Assembly (NCBI GenBank): GCA_963921825.1
Contig: OY997593.1
Location: 60,620,039-60,684,038 of the forward strand
Direction: 5' to 3'
DNA: 64,000 nucleotides
Origin: Erodium maritimum
Taxonomy: Eukaryota; Streptophyta; Magnoliopsida; Geraniales; Geraniaceae
The stretch's first letter is position 1. Each line of letters opens with the position of its first letter. The notes under the pieces are model-generated. The model made no database searches. It was not told where the DNA came from and worked only from the letters and a program-made list of their open reading frames with translations. Made by a program: the position numbers and the translations under genes. Shown here piece by piece: positions 10,452-23,130 of the stretch.

Positions 10452-13400
10452 ATGAAATTCGGGGGCCGGCGCAGAGTCCCTCCACTCATTTTCAGTTCGG
10501 AACTGAGCCGTTTCCGAAACCAGACTCGCTTGTTCTTCACTACGTCAGTCAGAAGGCTCCAGACGACGTTTCGAGCTCGAGGTTTTAGTTTTACCTCTAA
10601 TGGCGGCGGAGGTGGTTCTCAAGGTCAGTTGCATATTCCCAGAAACTTTTTGTTGAATTGAAACTTCAATGTTGTTCGCGAATTTTATTTCTGTCATGTC
10701 TACCTATTGGAGAGTAGTGTTGCATATATTTCTTGAAGTTAGTTGAGGAAGATACTAAAACGCACTGTATCTGGAAAAACAATGACTGTACCCAACCAAT
10801 TGGAAATCAAACTTGCTTATGATTTCAATAGTTCGAGAACTATCAGCTGATATACAAATTTTTCTGTGTTGAAGCCAACACTTGCGGCTTTAATACTTCT
10901 CCACATATACCCAAATATGTGGTGGGTTGTAGCAAGTTTAGGACCAAGTTCGATGCAAAAAGGAAAAAGGATTTCTACTGCAAACTGTTTGTGGATCATT
11001 TGTTACTTTAGAAACTAAACACATGAAGCTTATTGTAAAAGATGTCTGTGCAGGTAACCCTTTTCTGCTGCCTGGTGCCACAGCTGCTACTATACTCATG
11101 CTTGGTGCTCTTCATATTCGTAGGATGTACAGTGACAAGAAGGTGCATATTGATTCTTAATCTTAATTGTTTGTCCTAAATTCTATGCTCAGAGGCTATA
11201 ATGAAGTGCTACTGAGTACTGTTCTGGCTGTTATTGTAATGTTCGTAAGCATTTCTGATCTAAATTTACTAATTTGTATTTGAGTGAATAAATTATATCT
11301 GGTGAACTAATAAATAGAAAATGTTGATTAGGAGCGATCATGTATATATATCCAAGCAAAGTAATGGACACTCATTGTGCCCATTAGATTGTGGGTTGTT
11401 TAGTTATTGTGAGATACTTTTCATACCTTACATCCTAGTTGTGTGAATACCCTTTATGTTTTCGTGTGTTTGTTTATCAAATTTATCTCTCTTGTTCAAT
11501 TATTTATAAATATTTAAGTTGGACATCTCTAAAGTTTGCTTTAAGATGATGCATTAGTCGGGTTGGTCCTGCATAACTTGCTTCATGGAATTAGTTAAAT
11601 CTTAAAATTGTGCTGCATTATAGTCATTTGGATTTGTTGTGGAGATGCTTGCATTCGATAGATTGTCAACTCTTCCACTAAAGCCTTTTAGGTGAGATGT
11701 TCTACATTCATCTGCTAAGTATTTCTCTCTTTTCTTCTTCTTTGTTGATAGATTGAAGAAGCACGGGAAAGAGGAATTGAACATGAATTTCAGCCCGACG
11801 CCAAAGTAACACGTCCACATTACCCATCAATATCTTTTTGTTTCTACAAACTTATTAATTGTAATTGGCTTACTTCTAAGTATATTTTTGGGAAGAATAA
11901 ACGAAGAAGGTTCAGCTAGAAAAATGCTATAGCTTTCCATGCCTAACTTCTTACTTAGCTTGATTTTTATGAGTTTGCCAACTGTAGGCTGCATTTCTGA
12001 GGCTGCTGCCTTTACGCTCCATTTCAAGAGTATGGGGTTCCTTGACAAGTGTGGTAAGTGATCTTTTTAGTTTACAAGCTGGAAGTTTCTACATAAGTAA
12101 TTTTGTGTGATTTACCTTGCTTCGTTAGCTCATCTTTATCTCACTCGGTGCACGTTATAGCCTGAGCTGTGTTGTATTTAAGATATATTTTTTCTTTCCT
12201 GTATAAAAAATTGATCTGCTCTGTCATATGTTAGGAGCTTTGATAACGGTCAGCGGTTACAAAATAATAAATAGCTGCATTATAGGCCATTTGTGCAGCA
12301 ACTCTTCATTTTTGCTTTCAATAAGGGTCTTTGCATATTAGGCTGTGTATACATATATAGTATGTGGCAGAAGAAATAAATCATGGAGAGTTTTTAGTAG
12401 TTAATTAGTTTACTTAAGTTACAGTAACTAGTTGTGTGGATGCAAAGAAGGTTTACCAGGTTGCAAACCCAGGACCATAACATCATAACTTTTATGAACT
12501 TTCTTCTCTTTCACTTGATAGCCGAGTGTTATAATATTTTGTAGATTAACAAGGACTAGACGTGTATAACATGCAGCTTATAGTTAAAAAAGAGTGAATG
12601 TTGATCAGATTCATCGAAAAAGCTTACAGTTGTAATTTTGTTTTAAAAGCTCTATCATATGTTCATCAATCGTTATCGGTATGTCTATCACATGTTCAAG
12701 AAGTTTTTGTTTTGTAAGAGTCATTTGTTTCTGGCTTGTATTGTTTCTAAAATTATACTCCAATTGTTTTCTTCTTATATTCTACCCTCTAAAAGAAGCT
12801 CCTTATAGGAACTTCCTCACTGGGTGCGTCCACATGTTTATAGAGCATGGGCTCGAGCATTCCATTCAAGTATGGTTATTTACACTTCCTAATCTCATTA
12901 TTGTAGTACTTAGTGATTTATTGTTTCTTGATAGAATCGTTTCAGCATGCATGCATACAAAGTAGGATTGAAGTATTTACAATACTGTATCTGGTTTATA
13001 TTCCAGATTTAGAAGAAGCTGCTTTTCCTCTGGAAGAATATGCTTCTCTGCAGGAGTTCTTTGTTCGCACCTTGAAAGAAGGTTCCAGACCTATTGATCG
13101 AGACCCACAATGCCTGGTAACTGGTAACCAGTTTCTTGGGCATCTTACTGGTCCATTATTTTATTCTATGAGCTATAGCTAACTCTTGTGGGACTTGTAT
13201 ATCTCTTCTGTTATGATCATAGGTTAGTCCTGTAGATGGTACTATTCTCAGGTTTGGAGAGTTGAAAGGAGTAAGGCCTATGATTGATCAAGTCAAAGGG
13301 TTTTCCTATTCCGTTTCTTCTCTGCTTGGAGCAAGCTCCTTCCTTCCACTGATAAATGAGGGAAATGTTCATGAAGGTAGTAGTGAAGAGGAAAAAACTC

Positions 13401-16400
13401 CTACAGAAAAGAGTAAGAAGACATGGTGGAGGGTTTCATTGGCATCTCCTAAAGTTCGGGACCCAGTATCAGTGAGGTAAGTGTACACTCTGCTACTAAC
13501 TTAATTCTTACCCTTGGCTGGGCCAGCTTTTTGGGAAATGTATATGTTTATGTGGCCAAGCACTGCTTTCCTTAAGCTGGATACCCTTCCCGATTTGCAT
13601 TCGAGCCCTACAAGCTTGATCCAAAATGGACTATAGATTATTTGATCTGTACCACACTATATTATTCTAGGGAGTATATCTTCAATGTAATTGTTAAATG
13701 CTCCTTGAAATCAAACCTAATGCAAGTTAATCTATAAATTGAAAATCTTCTTTGCAGTCCGTTGAAAGGCTTATTCTACTGTGTTATATACTTGAAGCCT
13801 GGAGATTATCATCGTGTACACTCACCAGTTGATTGGAGTGTTCTTGTTCGGCGGCATTTCCCAGGTAACTGGTTTTACATTATATCTGTAGAAAATAATG
13901 TATTTGACCACAGTGAATAATGATGTTTTAAGTTATATATTTGAATATTTGGGCATGTGCCTATTTAATTTCTCCAGATGTTCTTTGCAGACACTTTTAT
14001 GTGCCATAGCTTCAAAATTGATGTTCTTTCTGCATTCATTGGCAATCTAGGAAAGAGAGAATTTCGATGAAGAGATTTTCTAGAAGATGATATTAAATAT
14101 AATTGAGTGAGAGAGAAAGTAATAGTTCATAGATTTTGAGTTATAATTCTTTGCCCTGATGTCTGTTTTTTTTTACACCTGGGAAAGATATATGAAACTG
14201 TTGCTCTCCTCATGTCTAATATGGTATCTGCTTTTCTTTCATTGATCATTTTGACAAAGATCTCTTGGAAGCAGTGTTCTAAAAATCCCAATTTATCCCT
14301 GAGAACTTGGTCGAGTCCTCTTTCTTTTCTTTTTTCCTTCTTGTTTCTCCCTCCTCTCAGATCGTGGTCTCCTGCCCCGCCTTTCCTCCTCCTCTTTGTC
14401 GAGTCCTATGAGTGCTTGTTCAGGAGTCACTTTTAGGGTCGTTCCGCTATCTTCGGGTAGTGGTGAGGTGCGTTCTGCTCAGCCTCTTTGAGGCCAGAGG
14501 GTTCACCTTCTGTGGTCTCTTGTGACATTGCTCACTAGTTTGGCGTTAGGAGTTTTGGGCGGGTCGTTTCACCCATGCTGAGCGGTGCAGCTGATTCTTT
14601 GTTGAATTATGTTGTTTGTTTGGCGGTTTGTGGTTTCCTTCTCATAACCCATGCCGTTTTTATGCATTATTATTTTCGGATAAAAAAAATATAATTCGAT
14701 TTCACGGAGCATGAATTAAAATGTATTTGGAACTATCTTATTTTACTAAACTCTTGCTTCCTTTTGTCTTTAATATATTTGTTATTTATTTAATATAAAA
14801 CTCATTTTGCCAATATCACCTCAATAAGTTAAAAGATCCTCAATTGGCACCTCGCCAAGTTTTGACCGTTACGGAATATTAGAACCTTGCGTGGAAGTTA
14901 GCCTGTGATAAAAATTGGAGGTCCAGTTCCATAGGTGAGCAATGAGGAGGTGGAGTGATCATAACTAGACGTGTCATGGACTTGAGGAGGGGTGGTTCAA
15001 TGTTGTGCAGGGTTTAGCATACATAGTGTGTGTCATGGAAACTGGGTGTCTGAGTTGTTATACATCTTAAGTTAGATACTGGGAGATGAGGTAAGCTAAA
15101 TAATACTGAAAGCTAGTGTGCTGAGAACGATGACAAAGATTACCCCTTTTTACATCTTTTGTTGTTCATATCATTCTGTATAAACGATCTATCCTATTTG
15201 TACATATATGTGAGGGGTACATTGAATACTGTTTTGCTTGTTTGGTGGTTTCTGGTTCACTATGTATCAATAGTTATAATAGTTTAGATTCTAGTCTTTC
15301 TTTTATTTCTATGTATCTGTTTTCATTCTATCTTACGTCTATAATCACATTATGTACTACTATACAGGTAATCTGTTTCCTTTAAATGAGCGCGCCACAA
15401 GAACAATCAGAAACCTTTATGTGGAGAATGAAAGGGTAATTCATATCTTGTTTGGACTTGTATTATTTTTTAGATATTTATTTGGTTAACGGATTCTTTT
15501 TACTATGTATATATAGTTAATTCTTTTTTTTTATATTCTGATGTCATAGGTTGTGCTAGAAGGTCTATGGCAGGGAGGATTCATGGCAATGGCTGCAATT
15601 GGAGCAACAAATGTTGGGTCAATCAAGGTTAAGTAACTCTGCCCCTGAAACAGTATACCTCCAAAATCACATGCATGCACATAGAGAAGTTTATTTGCAC
15701 ATTTACTTGTGGGATTAACAACTATAAGGATAAAATTTTACGGAGCAATTTCACTTGTTCGTGGTATAAGCATGGTTTGTCTCCAAATATAATGTGAAAA
15801 TAGATGTTTGGTATTGATTCTACATAAACAGAAAAATCAAGACCTGGACTTGATGTTACTAGATGTGTTTGTATAAATGACTTATTTTGTATTCTCATAA
15901 ACAATAACCACAACAACTTATTTGTACCCTGATTTTTTTCTTGCAGTATATTTTTTCGTATGAAATAATTTAATTTTTCCTGACTAACATTGTTCTTTTT
16001 CCGTTTAACTCGTTAATGCCAGCTTTTTATTGAACCGGATCTAAGGACAAATATACCAGTAAGGAAGTTACTTCACTCACAGCAACCAGAAGAACGGGTT
16101 TATGAACCTGAAGGTGTTGGAATGATGCTGAAGAAGGGAAATGAGGTAATTTGATTAGATTTTCTGTAGTCAGAAATCTGATAGTCACAACTTACATGAT
16201 CAGTTTTATACAGAGAACAATATGAAATATACATATGAGTATTAATCCATCACTTAATCTGTCTCTAGTGGTTGAGTCCACAGCATTCTGTTTTTCTTCT
16301 TCTTAAGTTTTCCTTATGTGGATAATTGCTCTTCATATTTCCATCTGACATATTCGTAACTTTAAATTTGGTGCCTTTCATGCATATTTGAAAACCAATT

Positions 16401-16632
16401 GGAGGCTAGAATCAGTTCTGCAATGTGTTAGTGTATATGTTTTCATTTGATATTGTTTATTTTCATGTTGCTATCATGATTTCAGGTGGCTGCATTCAAC
16501 ATGGGATCGACAGTAGTGCTTGTCTTCCAAGCCCAAGTGTCGAAGGAGAAGGATTCCTCTTCAGAATTCAAATTTTGCATCAAGCGTGGGGATCGAATCC
16601 GTGTTGGAGAAGCACTGGGCAGATGGCACTGA
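10452..16632 (+). CDS. PSD1: Phosphatidylserine decarboxylase, mitochondrial type, 12 exons
   Basis: Decarboxylates phosphatidylserine to phosphatidylethanolamine at the inner mitochondrial membrane, using a pyruvoyl group made by self-cleavage. Exons: 10452-10623, 11054-11142, 11752-11805, 11988-12053, 12809-12869, 13007-13116, 13223-13476, 13758-13864, 15368-15435, 15550-15627, 16023-16145 and 16486-16632. Together these make 1329 nt and 442 residues, close to the roughly 450 of plant PSD1. The N-terminus is Arg-rich and fits a mitochondrial presequence. A membrane segment is near 60-77 ([18 protein letters not shown]). The family motifs SPVDGTI and [12 protein letters not shown] are present, and the self-cleavage site is the Gly-Ser-Thr at 401-403, with Ser402 as the predicted pyruvoyl precursor. 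Intron 8 is 1.5 kb and contains a retroelement fragment. Resembles Arabidopsis At4g16700. Confidence 0.95.
14300..14690 (+). repeat. Retroelement-like fragment in PSD1 intron 8
   Basis: A pyrimidine-rich, GC-richer island in an AT-rich intron, ending in TTTTCGGATAAAAAAAA at about 14675-14690. The composition and tail resemble the larger repeats ending at 22566 and 29434. No coding potential. The 5' boundary and target-site duplication are uncertain. Confidence 0.5.
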
Positions 16633-16996
16633 GTTGTAATATGAGACCTTTATTGCTAAGCAAATCTGTGAATTGTGGTTGGTTGAGTGCCATGCTTGTG
16701 CTAATATCCTTATTGATTAGGAAATCTTTTTAAATAGCCTAATTGCTATCCTACATGGACAAGTAGGAAGTAGGAATAGGAAATAGCGGTTGGTTGTTTT
16801 CCTCGTAATTAGAATCGTGATCACCTACCACCTGAACACATCAGAAATACGAAAGATTTGAGTGAACGTATTATACGAAGGGTTGCTCATAAACATTTGT
16901 ATTTGTAGTTTCACTGACTCCTTGATGGCTGATTGTGTTGATTATACTAGTTGCCTCTCCGCTATTGAGTTTTTCGAAGAGCATGTATAACGTATA
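16633..16996. other. PSD1 3' flank
   Basis: This contains the PSD1 3' UTR and ends at the solo LTR. The bases GTATA at 16992-16996 are the left copy of that LTR's target-site duplication. Confidence 0.65.
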
Positions 16997-18539
16997 TGTA
17001 AGAACCACTCCCGGTCAACGCCAGTCAAATCGGCGAAAAACGGAAATTTTTTAAATTTTTGGACAAACGTTTAAATGAACCTAAATTTGACCCCGAGGGT
17101 CATACCGGGCTTAAGTTGACCCCGATATCGATCAAAGTGAGTTCTGGGGGACTTAGGGAAACTTTCTGACCAATTTGGGAAATGTTGACTTTTTGTTGGA
17201 AAAGTCAACCGAGCGACGTTTTGGTCCGTTCGAGGCTCGTTTTGGATCCAAAAAGCTTAGTCGTCGTTGCAGCGGTCTTAGTTGAGCCGTTTCCTTGTAG
17301 CCCGTGAAGTTTCGTAATTTCTTGGAAAATGGGCCCGTTCGGGGCCCGAGATGGCCGAATTTCGCGAATCTGACAGAAAAATATCTACAAAGATATTTTT
17401 CTAAAGGTTGGGACCCACAAGACACTTGTCAGAAATGTGGTAGTAGTTGGTTTTTAAAATAAAGAAAAAGGAAAAGATGAGTGGTAGTTTGGTGGATATG
17501 GAGCAGTTGGTATTTTGGACAAAACAAAAGGGAATGGACTTGAGGTGTTCGGCCATTAACCAAAAAAGAGAGAAGAAATAGAGAGAGAAAGAGAGAGAAG
17601 AAGAGAAGGAGAAAAAGAGAAATGGGGGTTAGGGTTTTGTGATTTCCCGATCATCCGACCGACGGATCGTCTCAACGGTTGAAGAATCGAGCTCCCATCG
17701 TCATTCCCTATGGTGAGCACCTATTCGATTTTCGTTTTGGTACGTTTAAAAGTTAGGGTTTGTGTTGAAATGATTTAAATATGGATGAGTCGAGGTGTAG
17801 GGTTCGTTGGGAACGTTTTGGAGCGAAAAATGATCGGTTTCCAGTGACCGGAGGCTCGGGGGAGCTCCGGCCACCGTGGGTGGTGGCTGGCCGGAGCTAG
17901 GACCGGCCACCATGGTGGTGAACCGGTCCAAAACCGGTCCAGCCACCCACGGCTAAGGGTGGCCGGGTGGGGCTCACGTGTTCGGGTCTCGGGTTTTCGT
18001 GTTCGGGTGGTTTTGGACGAACCCCAAGTCGTTAATTCACACCCGGAACGAATTTTGGAATTAAATTGTGAAAGTTGGGAATTTCGGGTTTAGAAACTTT
18101 AAACGCGAATTAAATCGCTCGAAAGTCGGAAATTGATTCCGTCGATTGCATTGGAACCCTTGAATTATTCTAAGATCGTAGAAACGAAAACGGGAATTTT
18201 CGGAGCCCCGGAAGGGCGTTTTCCAATCCCGGGCAGATTCGCCGAGCCGGGCGAATCGGGCCTTTCCGGGCCCGTTGTTGACAATGTCGAGTAATTGGGA
18301 AGTTTGTGAGTGATCGGCATTACCAGGGTCGCTTTTGGGCGTCAAGTTCATTAAAATTCAGCTTTACCTGCAAACTTAAAAAGTGTTTTAATTGTGATCT
18401 TGATAGATCGTGCCGAGGACCGCAGAAAGGGAAAGCTAGGCGAGTGATCGTGAGCACGCCGGAGCTTGGTTGTGAACTTTTGGGAAAGCGTACGAGGTAG
18501 GGAAAAGTAGCCGGATCTCGGCCTTGACTAGGGAAAGTT

Positions 18540-18712
18540 AACAGTAGAAATGCATGTGACACTTAGTAGTGTCGTAGGATAATAAGTTTATCGAACACTA
18601 GAAATGCAGGCGACACTTAGTGGTGTCGTATGATACGTGAACGTATCGAACAATAGAAATGCATGTGACACTTAGGAGTGTCGTAGGATAAGTGAACATA
18701 TCGAACAATAGA
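18540..18712 (+). repeat. Tandem repeat, about 60-bp unit, 3 copies, in the solo LTR
   Basis: Three successive units share the core GAAATGCATGTGACACTTAG followed by TGTCGTAGGATA and a GTATCGAAC-like end. They differ by scattered substitutions. Confidence 0.8.
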
Positions 18713-18754
18713 TATACGAGTGGCTTTTAGTTGTGCCCTGAGGTCGATTGAATT

Positions 18755-19030
18755 GTTGTGTCTTGGGTGGCCATGAGTGCCCGTGGGGAGTTGCCCGTAT
18801 TTTACTGTTTGTGTGTCTTGGGTGGCCATGAGTGTCGTTGGGGTGTTGAACCCGTATATTACTGTTGGTGTATCGTGGGTGGCCATGAGTGTCGTTGGGG
18901 TGTTGAACCCGTATGTTATTGTTTGTGTCTGTGGGTGGCCATGAGTGTCGTTGGGGTGTTGAACCCGTATATTACTGTTGGTGTGTCGTGGGTGGCCATG
19001 TGTGCCCGTGAGGAGTTGAACCCGTGTTGG
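18755..19030 (+). repeat. Tandem repeat, about 65-bp unit, 4-5 copies, in the solo LTR
   Basis: Units carry GGGTGGCCATGAGTG, then GTTGGGGTGTTGAACCC and ATTACTGTTGGTGT. It directly follows the 60-bp array. It also creates spurious open frames on both strands with repeating His-Gly-His-Pro-like peptides. Confidence 0.8.
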
Positions 19031-19946
19031 TTGACTGACGTGCCGAGTGGTAGTTAGTCCTGTCGTCGTATTCTCTTTCTTTGCGGGGTGTTGTGTGCCA
19101 TTTGGTTGTGATTGTGATTGCCTGAGGTTGGGGGCCCGCTTGACAATAAAGGGGTCCTGTGGTCGCGCGCGTGGGGGTTGGCTAGCCTTCCGACTAACCA
19201 TCGGTAAAGTTGTGCATTCTTCGGCGATGGAGGGCGGCTCCCCTTCCGACCAGCTATCGGAAAAGTATTGCGTTATATGTCGCTAACAGGTCGACCGCCT
19301 GGCCCGACTGAGTGTCGGGGAAAGTTGCGTGGGGCAGGCTCGAGCCTAGCCGGTTAGCAACCGGCACTGAGCAGCTGGAGTGCGATCCTTTGTGATCTTG
19401 TTTGTTGTGTGCGATCCTTTGTGATCTTGGGTGTTGCGTGGTTATCTTTTGTGTCTTTGGTGGAGGTCGTAACCGCTGTGTCGGGTCTACATTACGTGTC
19501 CCGGTGTTGAGTTGGTCGGGGAAAGTAACAGTTCGTGTGACAGTCTGGTTACTTGAGTTTGGGGATAGTAGTCCCCGGTGTTTGGGTTGTTGTTGGTGTT
19601 TCCGGCATTTTCTGCTAGTATGCCGTAGTCAGTCTGGTATCCGTGGTGGTGAGCGAACGCTCACCCCTAGCTGCTTTTCCTACAGGTACTGGTCGCGAGG
19701 CGGACTAGGGGAGCTCTCGAAGCTTGAAGAGTTGGGAACGGGGGTCCGGGTTTCTTTTGGGAGTCTAGCGACGTACATGTTGGGTTTTGTCCGCTTGTTT
19801 TGGACGTATTTTGAGTTGTAAAATATTATTTTGATTAACTTAAGTGGTGATTTTAAGTGGTTTACTAAAATGTTTAACAATTGTTTTACTGTTTCATCAT
19901 TCGCGTTCCGGGTCCGATTATACCGAATTCGGGGCGTGACAGTATA

Positions 19947-20640
19947 AGTCAAGCACACGCCAACCACGAACTACCACCTGTGGCGTTTCTGCACGAGCCA
20001 CGATTTACGTTGCTGTTCTGCCATCGTTTGGTCGTTGTTGTTGCCATATTGAGCTTATTTTTGTCTCCCAAGTAAGTTTTCTTTTCTCTGTAGATCCCGA
20101 CCTAGATATAGATTTGTTAATAAAATTGGTAGACCTTTTAGGAGGAAATAACAAATTGCCCTTACTGTAGACATTTGAAGCATGTGTCCTTTGAATATAC
20201 ATGAAATAAGGAACGAAGATATTGCTAACATGGGGGCTTGGGTTGAGCTAGAAATAAGAATAACAAACAGTAAGATAATTGATAAAAATATTCAAAATCG
20301 AATAAATAAAGATAAAGAACATTAGAAGAATATGCTAATAAAAATCATTGCTATAGTGAAAACTCTTGGGAAGAATAATTTAGTTTTTTGAGGATCAAAT
20401 GAAAAAAACTATCAAGAAAATAACGATTTTTTTTAAAAAAGTTTGATTGAGATGATTGCATTTGAATTTTTGATTATTTTCAAAAACCAAACCTACATAA
20501 TTTTAGAAATGACTTAAGTAATGAATAAGAAATTGAATGCTCGTCTAATTGCTCCTTTGAGTAAAATAACTCGAACTTAAACCGAAAATACTACTTGACG
20601 ACCAGTGCGCTTGCCGCACCCACTTACTGTTGAAAACTCT
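19947..20640. other. Intergenic DNA, no gene recognised
   Basis: GC-rich start, then AT-rich from about 20100. No coding frame or known repeat can be supported. Confidence 0.4.
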
Positions 20641-20689
20641 CTCTAGAAAAAGCTCCAAACCGTACTTAAATCAAGCGCGGCCACACTTG

Positions 20690-22567
20690 GTTTCACCCGC
20701 CGGTGATGATCATGGCTCCGGCCAAGGTTGTTACCGACGGAGTTCCCTCATTCTCCTTCTTCCCATGTACCCTTCTTCCTTCTTGCCCTCTCTAAATCCC
20801 TGAACACACCCTTTCCTCTGTCATCTTCCTTCTGTCGGAGCTATTCGTGTCCGGCAGATTAAACTTGACGGCCAAAGGTGCAGGCCCTGTTGGCGACGGT
20901 GAAGCTTTAGGTGGCGCGTCTCGGTTCTGGTAGAAGATGATGTCTTGGGGGAAGATCGATTCTGGTGTCTTCTGTCGTTTTCCTGAGCTTTACTCGTGTC
21001 CGTAAGCCTGGACTCGAAGGTTTAAGGTGAAGGATCTCTCGGTACTCATCGAAGATGTCGTCTCGGGGGAGGTCGAATCTGGTGATTGGAGTTGAATTTG
21101 GTGTCTCTATTCTTCAGATATACTTCCTCCTCTGCTCTGGTGAGGTGTTGTGTAGCGGCGGAGTACGGGCTCGAAAATAAGACTTGCAGATGATGTGTCA
21201 GAAGCAAGTGTTGGAAGTGTCGTCTTGGTAGCAACGACTCCTTCGTCGGAGTTGGACTCGTCTCGAAGTGGTATTTCCGGCTTTGTGTTGGGGCTTTCGG
21301 AGTTGTTGCTCTCGGCGCTTAGTCGGAGTTCCTAGTGGTTTTGCGGCTTGGATGACCTTGTTCACCTGTTCCTCTTCCGGATGGATGTCCTTTCAAGGTC
21401 TACGGTGTTGATATGTTATTGGAATCGGTGGATCGTATAGAACCTTTTCAAATATGTCTGGGTTGGGGTTGACTCATGCTCGGTATAATTACAGGCTTTT
21501 CCCTTCGGGTCCTCGTTTGGTGTTGGCCGATAAGGGGTTATCTATCTCGGTATTGGAATGTTCAGCTTGAGTTCCGACCTCGTTTTCCAGGATCGTGATC
21601 TTTGTACAATTGTCTGTTTGGAGGTATGAACACATGTTCTCTTCCTGCCGACATGTTAGTTGGCCACTTCTCTGCTGGTTTGGGGGTCTAATTTGTCCAA
21701 GTTCGGGTAGGCGTGTGCTCGGTATTACTACAAGCCTTCCCTTAAGGGTCCTCGCTAGGTGTTGGTCGGCTAGGGGTAACCAGTCTCGGTTTCGGAACGC
21801 TCAGATCTAATTCCAACCTCGAATCCTCGGAAGTGATGACTTGCTGCTGCTTGCTTGGAGGTTAGTGCTCGTTCTCGGTAGAAATGTCGGTCCTCCTCCT
21901 TTTGGGGCCTTCTCTCGGTGTTGGCCGGATTTGGGTTTCGGAGGACTGAGTTTAAGCTCCAACGTCTGGTATTCTCTTTTCTATCTCTACTTAGCTTCTC
22001 CCTTTCTTTCCTCCCTCTCTTGTCGATTGGTTTTCGTTTCTTCTCGTTTCCGGAATGGCTCGAGCTCATCGGTTGAAGGTATTGACTGCCGGCGAGGGTT
22101 AAGGTTTTTACCTTCTTATAAGCCAATCGATCCTTTGATTGGGAATAAAGGAGTTCCCGATTGGGTTCTTGGAGTTGCTTAGTCAAGGATAAGGTTAAGT
22201 TATTATCGGTTTGTTGGCTTTGCTATTGGAAGACTATTTTCTTTGTTCTTCATGTTGGTTAAATCTGAATGTTTATAGTTCCTTTTTTCCTAATTAGCGC
22301 TTACTGGTTGTTAAACTAGGGTATTGGACCCAGTTTTAGTTGTTTCGTTTGTCCTTCTTCCTAGAGGCTTCCTACGTACAGCTATGTAGTATCTAGTCTT
22401 GGTTCTCTTTGGTTGTTTCTATTGGTTCTTTAAGGGTTGTAATCTTCTTGTTGTGGTTGGTGATTTGTTTTTTTTTTGTTCAGGAGTTTGTAGTTAAACT
22501 ATTTGATTGTACTCCTCTTTTTCCTTGAGAGAAGTTTAATTTAAATTTGCTTTGCTGATAAAAAAAA
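20690..22567 (+). mobile_element. Non-coding retroelement-like repeat (copy A)
   Basis: A GC- and pyrimidine-rich block that ends in TTTGCTTTGCTGATAAAAAAAA at about 22545-22567, the kind of 3' tail seen in plant non-LTR retroelements. Its segment 21700-21930 is clearly similar to 27990-28240 (CTCGGTAT..., GGTTTCGGAACGCTCA, GCTCGTTCTCGGTAGAAAT). Part of that segment is also tandemly repeated within this copy at 21475-21590. No reverse transcriptase or other domain is visible, so it is either a non-autonomous family or the untranslated part of a LINE. The left boundary is estimated. Confidence 0.55.
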
Positions 22568-22799
22568 CATTTGGTTTATAGCTTGACTTAACAGTTACAT
22601 CAGATTGCTTACACTAAGCTGCACCGTGCTACCAAATCTGTTTGATTCAATAACTCGACTCAAACAACATTTATAATTGAAAATAATTTCATTTAACATA
22701 CAATACAAAAGAAATTATAATTCCATTATTGACATAGAAAGTACACAACGATATCGAAATACTACTCATGAAAATTTATTTCAAAGGTGCTCGATGAGG

Positions 22800-23130
22800 T
22801 ATTCTTTGAATGTGTAATGAGTGCCCCGATCCGTGAGTCTTTCTTCATTCTATGTGATGCCATTGTTATTAACATCAAGGGGCGGGCCTCGTTGTGGCAC
22901 CATTTCAGACGACTCTTCTATGTCTAGCGGGTCAATAACTGCTTTGTATGTATGTTGTTTATTCTCCATTATCATGTTGTGGAGGATAATACAAACATTT
23001 ATGATCAGGGTGAGTGACTCTCTATCCCACATCGGCTTGGGCTAGTGATAATGTGAAGATGGTCTTGTAACACCCCGAATGCGTGTTCTATATCTTTCCG
23101 AGTTGACTCTTCGTGTTTGGCAATCAACTC
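22800..23130 (-). pseudogene. PIF/Harbinger transposase, C-terminal fragment
   Basis: On the minus strand, from about 23120 down, the sequence reads RKDIEHAFGVLQ, then after a frameshift MWDRESLTLIINVCIILHNMIMENKQ. The ERAFGVLQ and CIILHNMI elements are hallmarks of plant HARBI1/ALP1-like transposase C-termini. The fragment is frameshifted and lacks the N-terminal two thirds, so it is dead. Confidence 0.8.

Larger units (their letters stand above)
16997..19941 (+). mobile_element. Solo LTR (probably Ty3/gypsy), 2.9 kb, TSD GTATA
   Basis: It starts TGTAAGAACC and ends GGGGCGTGACA, so it has the TG..CA ends of an LTR. It is flanked by the perfect 5-bp repeat GTATA at 16992-16996 and 19942-19946. 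No internal domain or second LTR accompanies it, so it is a solo LTR left by recombination between two LTRs. The terminal GGGGCGTGACA is common in plant gypsy LTRs, from memory. The same family appears at 60335 onward, with a matching start and a shared middle part (about 17930-18270 versus 62270-62570). It contains two tandem arrays (see below). Open frames inside come from these repeats. Confidence 0.88.

Noticed and set aside
18617-19201. 194-codon minus-strand frame with His-Gly-His-Pro-like repeats
   Set aside because: Produced by the 65-bp tandem array in the solo LTR, whose unit keeps one frame open; not a gene.
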